Source: an uncultured Gammaproteobacteria bacterium
GTDB lineage: Bacteria; Pseudomonadota; Gammaproteobacteria; UBA6429; Thiohalophilaceae
Reading direction: 5' to 3'
Length of the DNA stretch: 64,000 nt
Assembly (NCBI GenBank): GCA_913064945.1
Contig: CAJYAN010000001.1
Span: 186,001-250,000 of the forward strand
This document shows, one piece after another, positions 50,552-61,523 of the stretch; within the stretch, counting starts at the first letter, position 1, and every line of letters begins with the position of its first letter. The notes beneath the pieces are model-generated. The model searched no databases, was not told the origin of the DNA, and saw only the letters and a list, made by a program, of their open reading frames with translations. The position numbers were made by a program, and so were the translations under genes.

Positions 50552-52142
50552 GAATAATCCTGACGCGGTTGCCGGGGTAAATAAGGTCCGGGTTTTTAAT
50601 ATTACTCAATCGTGCCAGTTCCGGGTAGAGAAAAGGATTATTCACATAATGTTTGGCAATCCCCCACAGGGTATCACCCTTGACGACAATGTGAAGAATC
50701 TCTCGTCGACGTGGTGTTTGTGTTTTCCCCGCGGGAATAGTTTTGCTGGCCGAGGTAGTGACCTCGGCGGCGTTATCCACTGGTGTGTCATCGAGATTGG
50801 TCGGGGGTGGCAGGGGACTCTCGCTGGCGTCCGCATTGAGTACGGATGCCTCTTGCGGTGCTTTAATCACAATCGTGATTCCCTCTGCATCCTGGTTAAT
50901 CCTGGCCTGATAGGTTGCCTTGGTCGCTGGTGCGGGGCTTGTGCTGGCGGGAGCGATCGCCTGTATCGGGACTGAGGCAACGTCCTGGTTTTTTTTTGGT
51001 ACGTCAGGCGTTGCTTCTGGTAGCGGTATCCTGTCTGATTCAGGCGGCGTTTTCGGTGCTGGCCGTTGATAGTTGTCGGCTTTACGGGTGGGGGGTGTGA
51101 TGGATGGCGGTATGCCCAGAAAATAGTAATACAGACCACCGCCTGCCGTCGCCAGCAAGAGTAGCGTTATAAAGCGTACCGTGGAGGAGGCTCCTCGATG
51201 CGCTGGAGCCGGTTTTGGACGGTTCGTAGTGACATTTGCCGGCGTAGAGGCTTTTTTTATTGTCTCTGCATCTGGCGTCGTCGGTGATGGTCTGGCCGCA
51301 ATCGTTGTTTGTGTTCTGGTGGTGGCCGTGACCTTGTGTGTCGCAGGTGTGTTGAGGCTCGTCGAGGTTTTTTTGTCGATGTCCTGGGTTGGCTTGTGCG
51401 TGTTTGTGGCGATCGACGGGTCTGGTTTGGTTGCGGGTCTTGAGGTTGCCAACGGCGGCAGGGTCTTTTTTATGGGGCGGGTTTCAGCAGGCGTGACGGC
51501 GTCGACCCTGGTGTTATTTCTTTGGGCGGGTGCCGAGCTGGTGACCGTTGTTCGTTTCACCGGTAATGAAGTGGCGTTGTTAGTCACTGTGGGCGGTGTT
51601 AGCCCGGTCGCGTCGTGAACCGTAGGGGGTATCGTGTTTGGCGCTGATCTATCCGGTATCGGTGGCGGCGCCTGGTCCGCCTGTAGTGTATCGATATAGG
51701 CCTTTAACAGGCCATGTCCCTGTAATTTGAGCAGTGCATCGAACTCGGCGTAGAGGTATATTTTTTCATTTAGTAACAGGGTGCGACTGAAAATGCCCCC
51801 GGGTAAATAGGGGGGTGGCTGTCCCCAGCCGGTCGTGGGCATTGTGAGGACATCAATAATATCGTCAACCCAGAAGGCCGTGGGGCCACTGTCGATCTCG
51901 ACGACAATGAAGCGACCGGGGCGGCGCTCGGCTTCATCCACGCCAAAACGTACACGAAGCTCTTCAGTTTTTATGACCTCGCCGCTATGGCGAAAAATTC
52001 CGGGCCGAGCCGGGTCAGCGCCGGGTGTGTGGGTAAGCGGGACCGGCTGGATAATTCTCAGGACGCTCAGGCTGGGGCCACAGCACAGTACCGGGCCTAC
52101 CCGATAAAGCAGAAGTGCTTGCTGGTCGTCCAGTGATGTCAT
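50538..52142 (-). CDS. CheW domain - transmembrane - LysM fusion protein
   Basis: The 534-residue protein has three parts. Residues 1-150 resemble a CheW domain: FRHSGEVIKTEELRVRFGVD, then ERRPGRFIVVEIDSGPTAFW and VDDIIDVLTMP, which match the CheW core. A Pro/Thr/Ser-rich linker runs from about 160 to 315. A single transmembrane helix, VRFITLLLLATAGGGLYYYF, follows near 318-338 after basic residues, so the N side should be cytoplasmic. Another Pro-rich stretch leads to a C-terminal LysM domain (HIVVKGDTLWGIAKHYVNNP, NPDLIYPGNRVRIIREYN) that would bind peptidoglycan in the periplasm. CheW normally bridges receptors and CheA, so this may tether a chemosensory-like complex to the wall. It is 65 bp after ksgA and overlaps the HExxH gene. 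Confidence 0.85.
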   Translation of the reverse strand: MTSLDDQQALLLYRVGPVLCCGPSLSVLRIIQPVPLTHTPGADPARPGIFRHSGEVIKTEELRVRFGVDEAERRPGRFIVVEIDSGPTAFWVDDIIDVLTMPTTGWGQPPPYLPGGIFSRTLLLNEKIYLYAEFDALLKLQGHGLLKAYIDTLQADQAPPPIPDRSAPNTIPPTVHDATGLTPPTVTNNATSLPVKRTTVTSSAPAQRNNTRVDAVTPAETRPIKKTLPPLATSRPATKPDPSIATNTHKPTQDIDKKTSTSLNTPATHKVTATTRTQTTIAARPSPTTPDAETIKKASTPANVTTNRPKPAPAHRGASSTVRFITLLLLATAGGGLYYYFLGIPPSITPPTRKADNYQRPAPKTPPESDRIPLPEATPDVPKKNQDVASVPIQAIAPASTSPAPATKATYQARINQDAEGITIVIKAPQEASVLNADASESPLPPPTNLDDTPVDNAAEVTTSASKTIPAGKTQTPRRREILHIVVKGDTLWGIAKHYVNNPFLYPELARLSNIKNPDLIYPGNRVRIIREYN

Positions 52143-52207
52143 GATTCCCTGTGAAATTGCCTCTTGTCCTAATATCTATCGGACGAAAAGCCAATAAAAT
52201 TAGCAGA

Positions 52208-53014
52208 CTAGGTTGTTGGCGCGGCAGGGGCGGTGGTTTGACTGAGTTGATTGGTCAGACAGGCGAATTGCGCCAGGCTTAGCTGTTCAGGACGAATGCC
52301 CGGGTCGATGTCGCACCTGAGAATAGCCGCCTCATCGAGGAGTGACTTGATGCTGTTACGCAGGGTCTTGCGGCGCTGAGAAAAGGCCTGGCCGACGACG
52401 TTGGCCAGCAGGGCGGGTTGCTCGATATTGACCGGCGGTTGCGGGTAGGGGCGCAGGCGGACAATCATCGAGTCAACCTTGGGGGCTGGGGTAAAGGCCC
52501 CCGGGCGGACGACGAACAGCGGTGTGATCTGGCAGTGGTATTGCGCCATGACGCTGAGGCGGCCATACGTCTTACTGCCCGGTTCGGCCGCCATGCGTTG
52601 TACCACCTCTTTTTGCAGCATGAAGTGCATGTCTGCAATACAGGCCTTTTGTTCAAACAGATGAAATAACAGCGGTGTAGAAATGTTATACGGCAGGTTT
52701 CCGATAATACGTAGCTTCTCATTGGTCTCCACGAGGCCACAGAAATCCGCCTTGAGGGCATCCATGGAGTGAAGGCGCAGGCCCTGATCGGCATAGTTTG
52801 TCGTGAGCAGGGCAACCAGGTCCCGGTCCAGCTCAACGGCATCGAGGTGGTCAAGACGCTGTAACAGTGGCTGGGTCAGAGCACCCTGGCCGGGGCCGAT
52901 TTCAACCAGGTGTTGCCCCGGCTGTGGGTTAATGGCCTGAATAATGCGATCAATAACACTATGGTCATGCAGAAAATTCTGTCCAAAGCGTTTGCGTGGG
53001 GTGTGGCTCGACAT
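52208..53014 (-). CDS. ksgA: 16S rRNA dimethyladenosine transferase
   Basis: KsgA dimethylates A1518 and A1519 of 16S rRNA. The 268-residue protein has RKRFGQNFLHDHSVIDRIIQ, the SAM loop LVEIGPGQGALTQPLLQ, and the catalytic IIGNLPYNISTPLLFHLFEQ (NLPY). The ATG lies one base after the pdxA stop, so translation is coupled. The order surA-pdxA-ksgA-apaG-apaH is the E. coli one, with extra genes inserted before apaG. Confidence 0.97.
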   Translation of the reverse strand: MSSHTPRKRFGQNFLHDHSVIDRIIQAINPQPGQHLVEIGPGQGALTQPLLQRLDHLDAVELDRDLVALLTTNYADQGLRLHSMDALKADFCGLVETNEKLRIIGNLPYNISTPLLFHLFEQKACIADMHFMLQKEVVQRMAAEPGSKTYGRLSVMAQYHCQITPLFVVRPGAFTPAPKVDSMIVRLRPYPQPPVNIEQPALLANVVGQAFSQRRKTLRNSIKSLLDEAAILRCDIDPGIRPEQLSLAQFACLTNQLSQTTAPAAPTT

Positions 53015-53015
53015 G

Positions 53016-54002
53016 TTAGTGGTTCACCAAAGAGGTGGCCAGTTTCATCGCGGCGCGCAGGCTATTCATACGGGCCTGACCCGTGCCAGCCAGTTCGAGG
53101 GCGGTGCCATGATCGACCGAGGTCCGAATAAAGGGCAGCCCCAGGGTGATATTAATGGCTTCGCCAAAGCCCAGGTGCTTGAGGACAGGCAGGCCCTGAT
53201 CGTGATACATGGCGAGTACGGCGTCGACTTCGGCCAGTTTGTCCGGCGTGAAGGCCGTATCCGCCGGCAGTGGACCGCGCAGGTCCATACCCTCGCGACG
53301 CAGCGTGTCGAGTACGGGAGTAATAATATCGATCTCCTCTCGGCCCAGATGACCCTCTTCACCGGCATGAGGATTGAGTCCCAGGACCATAATACGGGGC
53401 GTTGGCAGGCCGAATTTGTGTTGCAGGTCGGCGTGCAAAATCCGGCATATCGCCTCGAGACGCTCCGGGGTGATGGCATCGGCAACTTGGCGTAGTGGCA
53501 AGTGAGTGGTGACCAGGGCAACCCGCAGCCCTTCGGTGGCGAGCATCATCACCACCATTGGCGTATGGCTGTGTTGCGCCAGCCACTCGGTATGGCCGGT
53601 AAAGGCAATGCCCGCCTGATTGATAATACCTTTGTGCAGTGGCCCGGTAATCAGGGCAGAAAAACGTCCCTCAAGACAGCCCTCCGAGGCAAGTCTGAGC
53701 GTCTCCAGCACATAGGTTGCATTCGCCGGATTCAACTGGCCCGGCTGTACCCCGGCCACTAGCGGAACCGGCAAAATGTGCAGGATACCCGCCTGGTGTG
53801 GCCCTGGGAGCGGGCTGTCTGTATAGGTTCTGAGTTGGATGTCGAGCCCCAGTTGTCTGGCACGGTCCGTCATCAGTTCGGGGTCGGCAACGCAGACCCA
53901 CGCCTGTGGCCAGGCCTCCTGAGCCAGGCACAGCACAATATCCGGGCCAATACCTGCAGGCTCTCCGGGGGTCATGACCAGTGGTCGTGGCTGATTTGCC
54001 AT
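53016..54002 (-). CDS. pdxA: 4-hydroxythreonine-4-phosphate dehydrogenase
   Basis: PdxA acts in pyridoxal 5'-phosphate synthesis. The 328-residue protein has [20 protein letters not shown], the metal and substrate site [14 protein letters not shown], and [20 protein letters not shown] with [22 protein letters not shown] split across two lines. It lies 16 bases after surA and one base before ksgA. Confidence 0.97.
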   Translation of the reverse strand: MANQPRPLVMTPGEPAGIGPDIVLCLAQEAWPQAWVCVADPELMTDRARQLGLDIQLRTYTDSPLPGPHQAGILHILPVPLVAGVQPGQLNPANATYVLETLRLASEGCLEGRFSALITGPLHKGIINQAGIAFTGHTEWLAQHSHTPMVVMMLATEGLRVALVTTHLPLRQVADAITPERLEAICRILHADLQHKFGLPTPRIMVLGLNPHAGEEGHLGREEIDIITPVLDTLRREGMDLRGPLPADTAFTPDKLAEVDAVLAMYHDQGLPVLKHLGFGEAINITLGLPFIRTSVDHGTALELAGTGQARMNSLRAAMKLATSLVNH

Positions 54003-54018
54003 CGCGGTAGTGCGGCGA

Positions 54019-55305
54019 CTAACGATTCAGGCGTATGTCCACATACGACTCATCGCGCAGGCGGCGCAACCAGTTTTGTGTGGCTTCATTTAACTTACGT
54101 TCGCGCAGGTCCTGGCGCGCCTTGCTGCGATTGTATTGTTTGGTATCGTCGTGCTGCCGACGGGCCATTACCTGGACGAGGTGCCAGCCAAAGCGGCTTT
54201 GAAAGGGCTGGCTAATCTCGCCCGGTGCCAGCTTGTCCATGACTTCCTGAAATTCCGGCACCAGGTTACCCGGACTGGTCCAGCCCAGGCTGCCACCGTT
54301 GGCGGCCGAGGCCTTGTCGTCGGAACTGGCCTGGGCCAGTTTGGCAAAGTCCTCGCCGGCAACGATGCGTTGCCGCAGGCGTTGCAGGCGTCGTTGTGCC
54401 TCGGCGTTGCTGACCAGTTCATTGGTCTTGATCAGGATGTGGCGCGCCAGGGTCTGTTGCACGATATGCTGTTGTTTGGTGGTTTTTTTATCCACCAGTT
54501 TAATAATGTGAAAACCGCTGGGGCTGCGGATCAGGTCACTGACCTGATTAATTGCCAGGTGCTCTACAACACCGTCAAAAATACTGGGTACCTGACCAGC
54601 CTCGAGCCAGCCAAGGTCACCGCCCTTGAGTGCCTGCGGACCATCGGAGACGGCGGCGGCGGTCTGTTTAAAATCGGCGACGCTACGCAGTTTATTGAGG
54701 ATGTCTTCCGCCCTGGCGCGGGTTTGTTTGATCTGAGCCGGGGTCGCCGCTTCCGGCAGGGCGATTAGAATGTGTTCCAGATGATACTGGGTATTGTGGC
54801 TGTCTTTAATGCGGGCAAGATAGTTTTCCACTTCCTGTTCAGTAACGTCGATATGGCTCTCCACCATTTTTTTCTGCAGGCGCGCAATGATGATCTCATG
54901 CTGAATATTGCTTCGGAAATCACTAAATTGATAGCCATCGCGCTTTAATACCTCGCGGAACTGTTTTAAATCCAGGTGATTCTGCCGGGCTATATTTTCA
55001 ATCACCTTGTTAATGGTGTCATCATCGACGCGAATTCCCTGCTTCTGTGCCAGCTGCAATTGAATGCGTTGCTGGATTAATCGCTCCAGTGACTGGCGTT
55101 GCAGGACCTTGTCGGGGGGCAGTTTGGTGTGACGTTGTGCCAGCTGCTTTTTGATATTGTCGACATAGCTATCCAGCTGAGTGGCCGTAATGACGTCGTC
55201 ATTCACAATGGCGACAATATGATCGAGTTCAACAACGGCTGGTTTTGCCTGCACCGCCAGTGTCAGGCAGAGTAAAATGCCGGTTATAAAAATGCGTTGG
55301 GTCAT
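54019..55305 (-). CDS. surA: Periplasmic peptidyl-prolyl isomerase chaperone SurA
   Basis: SurA escorts unfolded outer-membrane proteins, including LptD and porins, to the BAM complex. The 428-residue precursor has a signal peptide ([18 protein letters not shown]), the SurA N-terminal domain ([19 protein letters not shown]-type sequence), and two parvulin domains with IPGEAATP-like starts ([20 protein letters not shown] and [20 protein letters not shown]). The Met at 55305 is preferred over 55311 because GAAGG is then at a normal distance. It lies about 20 bases after lptD in the same operon. Confidence 0.96.
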   Translation of the reverse strand: MTQRIFITGILLCLTLAVQAKPAVVELDHIVAIVNDDVITATQLDSYVDNIKKQLAQRHTKLPPDKVLQRQSLERLIQQRIQLQLAQKQGIRVDDDTINKVIENIARQNHLDLKQFREVLKRDGYQFSDFRSNIQHEIIIARLQKKMVESHIDVTEQEVENYLARIKDSHNTQYHLEHILIALPEAATPAQIKQTRARAEDILNKLRSVADFKQTAAAVSDGPQALKGGDLGWLEAGQVPSIFDGVVEHLAINQVSDLIRSPSGFHIIKLVDKKTTKQQHIVQQTLARHILIKTNELVSNAEAQRRLQRLRQRIVAGEDFAKLAQASSDDKASAANGGSLGWTSPGNLVPEFQEVMDKLAPGEISQPFQSRFGWHLVQVMARRQHDDTKQYNRSKARQDLRERKLNEATQNWLRRLRDESYVDIRLNR

Positions 55306-55329
55306 TAACATACCTTCAGTCTTTAAAAG

Positions 55330-57558
55330 TTAATTCAGTCCTGCTGTCGTCAGGAGATTATCAATGTTTCTGCGATTGCCAAAGCTTGAGAGGCCTTTCA
55401 GGGCCAGCTCAAAATAGATGCCATTCTCAAAATCGGGCTGGCCGTTGACTAGACCGCGAAAGTTTTTGCGGATCATGACCCGAAATGCCCAGCAGCAACT
55501 GTCGTACTGGAAACCACTAAAACGCTCCAGGGTATGGGCCTCCCTGAGGTCAAACTTGTCATTGGCAAAAAACTGCCAGCGCGGCCCCAGGCGCCAGTAA
55601 AAGCCCAGCTCCCGGGTGTCCAGCGAATTTCGACTATAGCGATAGGCGAGGCGGGCTATTTTATCCCGATCCAGCCGATATTGCAGTTGATTCGTCGCGA
55701 TCTGGGTCTGCTGTGTGTCGGGGTCCTGCTGCCACTCACTATCGAGTTGCCAATGGTCATTCGGGCGCAGGTGCATTTCGGCGAAGAGATTCGAGCGTTT
55801 GCGGGTATCCAGGGTGTTGCCCGTGAGACCGACGCGGCGATCATTCAGGTAGAACGTCTGACCAATGCTGGCATTGAATAGTTCAGTGCCACTGTCGGTC
55901 CGTAACAGCCGACTGGTGAGTGAGGCGCTGACCTGGTTGGCGTCACCATAGCGATCCAGCCCGCTGAAACGATTTTCACTAAAGAGATTGCTGAGGCTGG
56001 CGGTGGGAATGGCCGTGTCAAATACCGGCAGCTTGCTCTGATCGCGATAGGGGGCGTACAGGTAAAATAACCGCGGCTCCAGGGTCTGCAGCAGCGGCAC
56101 ACCGGCGAGCGAGGTGTCCCGCTCCAGAAAAACACCGCTGTCCAGGCTGAAGACCGGCTGTGCCAGGTTGTATTCAGTGCTGCCGTTATAGGCCTGTTCC
56201 AGTTGATATTGTGTTGTCTTGAGACTGAATTTGGGGATAAAAAACATGGCGTCGTTTTGCCAGGGGAATTTGACACTGGGCATAGCGTCGAAGCGACTGC
56301 CACGGACCTGAACGGGGTCATTGTTGTCAAAGCGGGTCCACTCGGCGTTCAGGGCATAATTGAGATGATTGTCTTTTTCCGGCAGGGTGGTCTGCAGACG
56401 TAGCTGAGGCAGGCGTTGATAGGCACTACTGCCGGAGAGCACCTGATAGTCCTGCACCAACAGGCTGGCATTCCAGTCTGGCTGGTTATAGGTCAGGTCT
56501 GCATGCCGCTCAAGACTGGTCAGGCTGGTACCGTCCAGACCGCCGCCGAAATCCTCAAAGTAGTGTGGGTCACCGGCACGCTGATAATCCAGCGAGGCAT
56601 TCCAGCCACTCAGCGGGGTAGCCTGATGTGTCCAGTGATAGTACTGACGATTGAGGCCATTCGCCGCCTGGTCATTGGGCAGATAAGAGAACTCAAAGCT
56701 GCCCTGACTACGGGCATTGAGATAACGAAATTCAGTATCGAGCTTGGTGCCGCGTTTTTTCAGAAAGGTCGGCACAATCGTCGCATCCTTATTCGGGGCA
56801 ATATTCCAGTAGTAGGGCAGGCTAAACTCCACGCCATTGGCATCGGAGTTGCCGAAGGCGGGAAATAAAAAGCCCGACATACGCTGGTCGCCAAGGGGAA
56901 AGCGTAAATAGGGTAAATACAAAAAGGGTACATGCTGAAACTTGATGACCACATGCCTGGCCGTGCCCTGATGGTTTTTGTTGTCGAGATTAATTTCGCT
57001 GGCACTGAGCAACCAGTCAATATTGTCCAGGTCGCAGGTGGTATACGTCGCCTGTTGCAGGCGTAGCTGTCGGTCGGAGTCCATGTAAAGGTGCCTGGCC
57101 TGGCCACTGGCATGTCGGGACTGGACGCGATAGGTAACGTCGTCAATTTTCCCCTGATCCTTGCTGAGTTGCATGCGGGCGTGCTGTCCGGTGAACTGGA
57201 GTTTGCCGTCGTCGTAACGGACATTGCCACTGGCGTCGAGTATCCCCGTCTGGTGATTGTAGTCGGCCTGATCACTGGCGAGGCGCTTGTCCTGTTGTTC
57301 CACCAGTACGTCACCGGTGAAGTGGGTCACCTGTTCCGCCCTGGCGACGGCGCGATCGGCCTGTACCTGAATATCTTTTGTGGGTAATTTTTTATCAGGG
57401 GATTTTCTGGCCGGCAGTTCTATCAACGGGCCGATGGGTTTGCAGAGACTCTCCCGCTGTGACGGAGCCACCTCTGCGGCCTCGACGAGGCTCACCATCG
57501 ACAGGTTACCAAGGGCGAGACCGCAGGCGATAAGTGTAAGTTTTGGTTGTTTCAACAT
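55330..57558 (-). CDS. lptD: LPS-assembly protein LptD
   Basis: LptD is the outer-membrane barrel that inserts LPS with LptE. The 742-residue precursor has a signal peptide, an N-terminal OstA/LptA-like jellyroll (RVEQVTHFTGDVLVEQQDKR-type sequence ahead of residue 200), and a 26-strand barrel. The C-terminal conserved YDSCCWAFRVMIRKNFRG carries the paired cysteines that make the interdomain disulfides; a single N-terminal Cys sits in ESLCKPIGPL. It heads the lptD-surA-pdxA-ksgA run. Confidence 0.96.
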   Translation of the reverse strand: MLKQPKLTLIACGLALGNLSMVSLVEAAEVAPSQRESLCKPIGPLIELPARKSPDKKLPTKDIQVQADRAVARAEQVTHFTGDVLVEQQDKRLASDQADYNHQTGILDASGNVRYDDGKLQFTGQHARMQLSKDQGKIDDVTYRVQSRHASGQARHLYMDSDRQLRLQQATYTTCDLDNIDWLLSASEINLDNKNHQGTARHVVIKFQHVPFLYLPYLRFPLGDQRMSGFLFPAFGNSDANGVEFSLPYYWNIAPNKDATIVPTFLKKRGTKLDTEFRYLNARSQGSFEFSYLPNDQAANGLNRQYYHWTHQATPLSGWNASLDYQRAGDPHYFEDFGGGLDGTSLTSLERHADLTYNQPDWNASLLVQDYQVLSGSSAYQRLPQLRLQTTLPEKDNHLNYALNAEWTRFDNNDPVQVRGSRFDAMPSVKFPWQNDAMFFIPKFSLKTTQYQLEQAYNGSTEYNLAQPVFSLDSGVFLERDTSLAGVPLLQTLEPRLFYLYAPYRDQSKLPVFDTAIPTASLSNLFSENRFSGLDRYGDANQVSASLTSRLLRTDSGTELFNASIGQTFYLNDRRVGLTGNTLDTRKRSNLFAEMHLRPNDHWQLDSEWQQDPDTQQTQIATNQLQYRLDRDKIARLAYRYSRNSLDTRELGFYWRLGPRWQFFANDKFDLREAHTLERFSGFQYDSCCWAFRVMIRKNFRGLVNGQPDFENGIYFELALKGLSSFGNRRNIDNLLTTAGLN

Positions 57559-57575
57559 GTGAATAATTTTAAGAA

Positions 57576-58331
57576 CTAGCCGTGTTTACTCAAAAGATAA
57601 ACAGGATACAACATTGCCAGAAACAAAGGTTGGTGCAGCATATAGACAGGCAGACTGTAACGCCCGCCGAGTGCCAGCAGTCGACTGATGACGGACTGAG
57701 TCTGCCAGCGCAAAAATACCGGTATCTGCGGGCGTTCAAATATCCATTTACCGAGAAACATTCCCAGCAACACCACCCCGAACCATGGCACAAAGGGTAC
57801 ATAGTCTTCGGTTCCCGGCAGGCGGGTGACCATGCCGAGCCACTGCAGCATGGGCTGGTCAAATAGCGGCAAGGTGAAACGCAGGCCGATAACAATAATG
57901 GCGCTGCCCAGCCAGAAATTCAGCCAGAAAAACCGCCGAAAGAGCAGACCAAGGACACTGGCAAGCGCAATAAAGTGCAGAATGCCAAAAAAGATCCAGC
58001 GCTCGGCAAATAACAGGTAACTACTGAGACTGACCAGGGCGGCACAGCCCAGTAACCAGCTCAGGCGGCGCAAAAAGCGTTGACGATGAAGGCCCTGTCG
58101 GGTCGAAACATGCAGACTCATACCCACAACGAGTAGAAAGGTGCTGACAATGACAATGCGAAAGTAGATCCAGCCGGGCGTCTGGTAAAAGTCGAAGTTT
58201 GCCAGTCGATAGTAACTCAGGTCATAACAAAAATGGTAAATAAACATCATGGCGATGGCGCTGCCACGCAGCACATCTATACCGTCAATTCGGTGGCTAA
58301 CAGAAGGGTTCGAGCGGCGCGGACTGTTCAT
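57576..58331 (-). CDS. DUF1624 membrane protein (acyltransferase-like)
   Basis: The 251-residue protein has about seven transmembrane segments. The start RIDGIDVLRGSAIAMMFIYH is the DUF1624/heparan-alpha-glucosaminide N-acetyltransferase-like signature, with an Arg-Gly pair and His as in that family. RYSLPVYMLHQPLFLAMLYP is the late conserved motif. Function is unknown; an acyl transfer to an envelope glycan is suggested by family. It lies 17 bases before lptD and is divergent from amgK. Confidence 0.88.
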   Translation of the reverse strand: MNSPRRSNPSVSHRIDGIDVLRGSAIAMMFIYHFCYDLSYYRLANFDFYQTPGWIYFRIVIVSTFLLVVGMSLHVSTRQGLHRQRFLRRLSWLLGCAALVSLSSYLLFAERWIFFGILHFIALASVLGLLFRRFFWLNFWLGSAIIVIGLRFTLPLFDQPMLQWLGMVTRLPGTEDYVPFVPWFGVVLLGMFLGKWIFERPQIPVFLRWQTQSVISRLLALGGRYSLPVYMLHQPLFLAMLYPVYLLSKHG

Positions 58332-58404
58332 ATCCAGGTATACGCTAAAGCGGCCTATATATTATAGTGTGTGCAGTTTGCCTGAACCCGTCGCGGAGGG
58401 AAAG

Positions 58405-60086
<1,682 letters not shown>

Positions 60087-60089
60087 ACA

Positions 60090-61523
60090 ATGGGCGATGA
60101 AATTAGCCACAGCCGTTTTAGTGAGGCCGAATTCGTCGGCTTTAAGGCGCGCCTGGCCGAGGAGACGCAGACCCTGCAGCAATGGTTTGCCGATGGGGCG
60201 CTGGCCAATGAAAAGCAGTGTACCGGGTTTGAGCTGGAAGCCTGGCTGGTGGATCCCCACGGGCATCCGCTACCTCTCAATAAAGAATTCTTACAGCGAC
60301 TGAATAGTCCACTGGCCAGCCCGGAGCTGGCGGCCTTTAATGTCGAGGTCAATAGTGAGCCACGTGAGCTGCAGGGAAATGTGTTTACCGCCATGCACAA
60401 CGAACTCAATGATACCTGGCGGCAGTGTCGCCAGGTGGCCAGTGAGCTGGAGGCGGAGCTGGTCATGGTGGGTATTTTACCGACCGTGGATAACGATATG
60501 CTCAACCTGTCCAACATGTCGTCTATGGAACGCTATCGCGCCCTGAACCGGGAGGTGTTTCGTCAACGCCATGGTAAACCGGTGACACTGGACATTGTCG
60601 GTAAGGAACACTTACATGTGACGCATCGAGATGTCATGCTGGAGTCAGCGGCCACCTCGTTTCAAATTCATTTACAGGTCGCACCGTCAACGGCAGTGCG
60701 ATTGTTTAATGCCAGCACCATCATCTCCGCGCCGATGGTCGCCTTGTCGGCCAATTCACCATTTTTGTTTGGCAAGGACCTCTGGCAGGAGACCCGTATT
60801 CCGCTGTTCGAACAGGCAGTGGCCGTTGGCGGTTTCGCCGGTGCCGCTTTCGGGCCGATACATCGAGTCAGCTTTGGTTCCGGCTATGCACGCGAGTCTC
60901 TGTTCGAATGCTTTAACGAAAACCTGCAACACTATCCGGTGATGCTACCAGTGGATCTGTCCGAGGCCGGACAGGCGCTGGCCCATTTACGCCTGCATAA
61001 TGGTACGATCTGGCGCTGGAATCGCCCCTTGATTGGTTTTAATCAGCAGGGACAACCACACCTGAGGATTGAACATCGGGTGGTACCGGCCGGTCCCACG
61101 GTGATCGATGCAATCGCCACGGCGGCATTTTTTTATGGTCTGGTTAATGCGATGGCGGCCCTTGATGTGGCAGCGGAGAAGCAGCTGGCCTTTGAATATG
61201 CGCGTGACAATTTCTATGAGGCGGCACGTTTTGGTCTTGATGCACAGGTTCGCTGGTTAAATGGCAAACGTCTGTCGATCCGTGAGCTGATCCTGGAACA
61301 GTTGTTGCCCATGGCCGAGCAGGGTCTATTGCTGCAGGAGGTTTCGACCGCGGATATCCAGGAGTATCTGGGCATCATTCGTGCGCGTGTCTCGAGCCAA
61401 CAGAATGGCGCGCACTGGCAACAGGCCTTCGTCGATAAGCACGGTCGCAATATGACCGCCCTGCTACACGCCTATATCGAAAGACAGGATCGTGGTGAAC
61501 CGGTCCACCAATGGACGCTATAA
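60090..61523 (+). CDS. GCS2-family glutamate-cysteine ligase-like carboxylate-amine ligase
   Basis: The 477-residue protein is a glutamate-cysteine ligase-like enzyme: TGFELEAWLVDPHGHPLPLN, FNVEVNSEPRELQGNVFTAM, and RIEHRVVPAGPTVIDAIATA match the active-site carboxylates and Arg of the GCS2/YbdK group. It is not the classical E. coli GshA type. It starts three bases after murU and overlaps the M14 gene by 13 bases. Substrates are unknown; gamma-glutamyl or peptide-tag ligation is possible. Confidence 0.85.
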   Translation: MGDEISHSRFSEAEFVGFKARLAEETQTLQQWFADGALANEKQCTGFELEAWLVDPHGHPLPLNKEFLQRLNSPLASPELAAFNVEVNSEPRELQGNVFTAMHNELNDTWRQCRQVASELEAELVMVGILPTVDNDMLNLSNMSSMERYRALNREVFRQRHGKPVTLDIVGKEHLHVTHRDVMLESAATSFQIHLQVAPSTAVRLFNASTIISAPMVALSANSPFLFGKDLWQETRIPLFEQAVAVGGFAGAAFGPIHRVSFGSGYARESLFECFNENLQHYPVMLPVDLSEAGQALAHLRLHNGTIWRWNRPLIGFNQQGQPHLRIEHRVVPAGPTVIDAIATAAFFYGLVNAMAALDVAAEKQLAFEYARDNFYEAARFGLDAQVRWLNGKRLSIRELILEQLLPMAEQGLLLQEVSTADIQEYLGIIRARVSSQQNGAHWQQAFVDKHGRNMTALLHAYIERQDRGEPVHQWTL

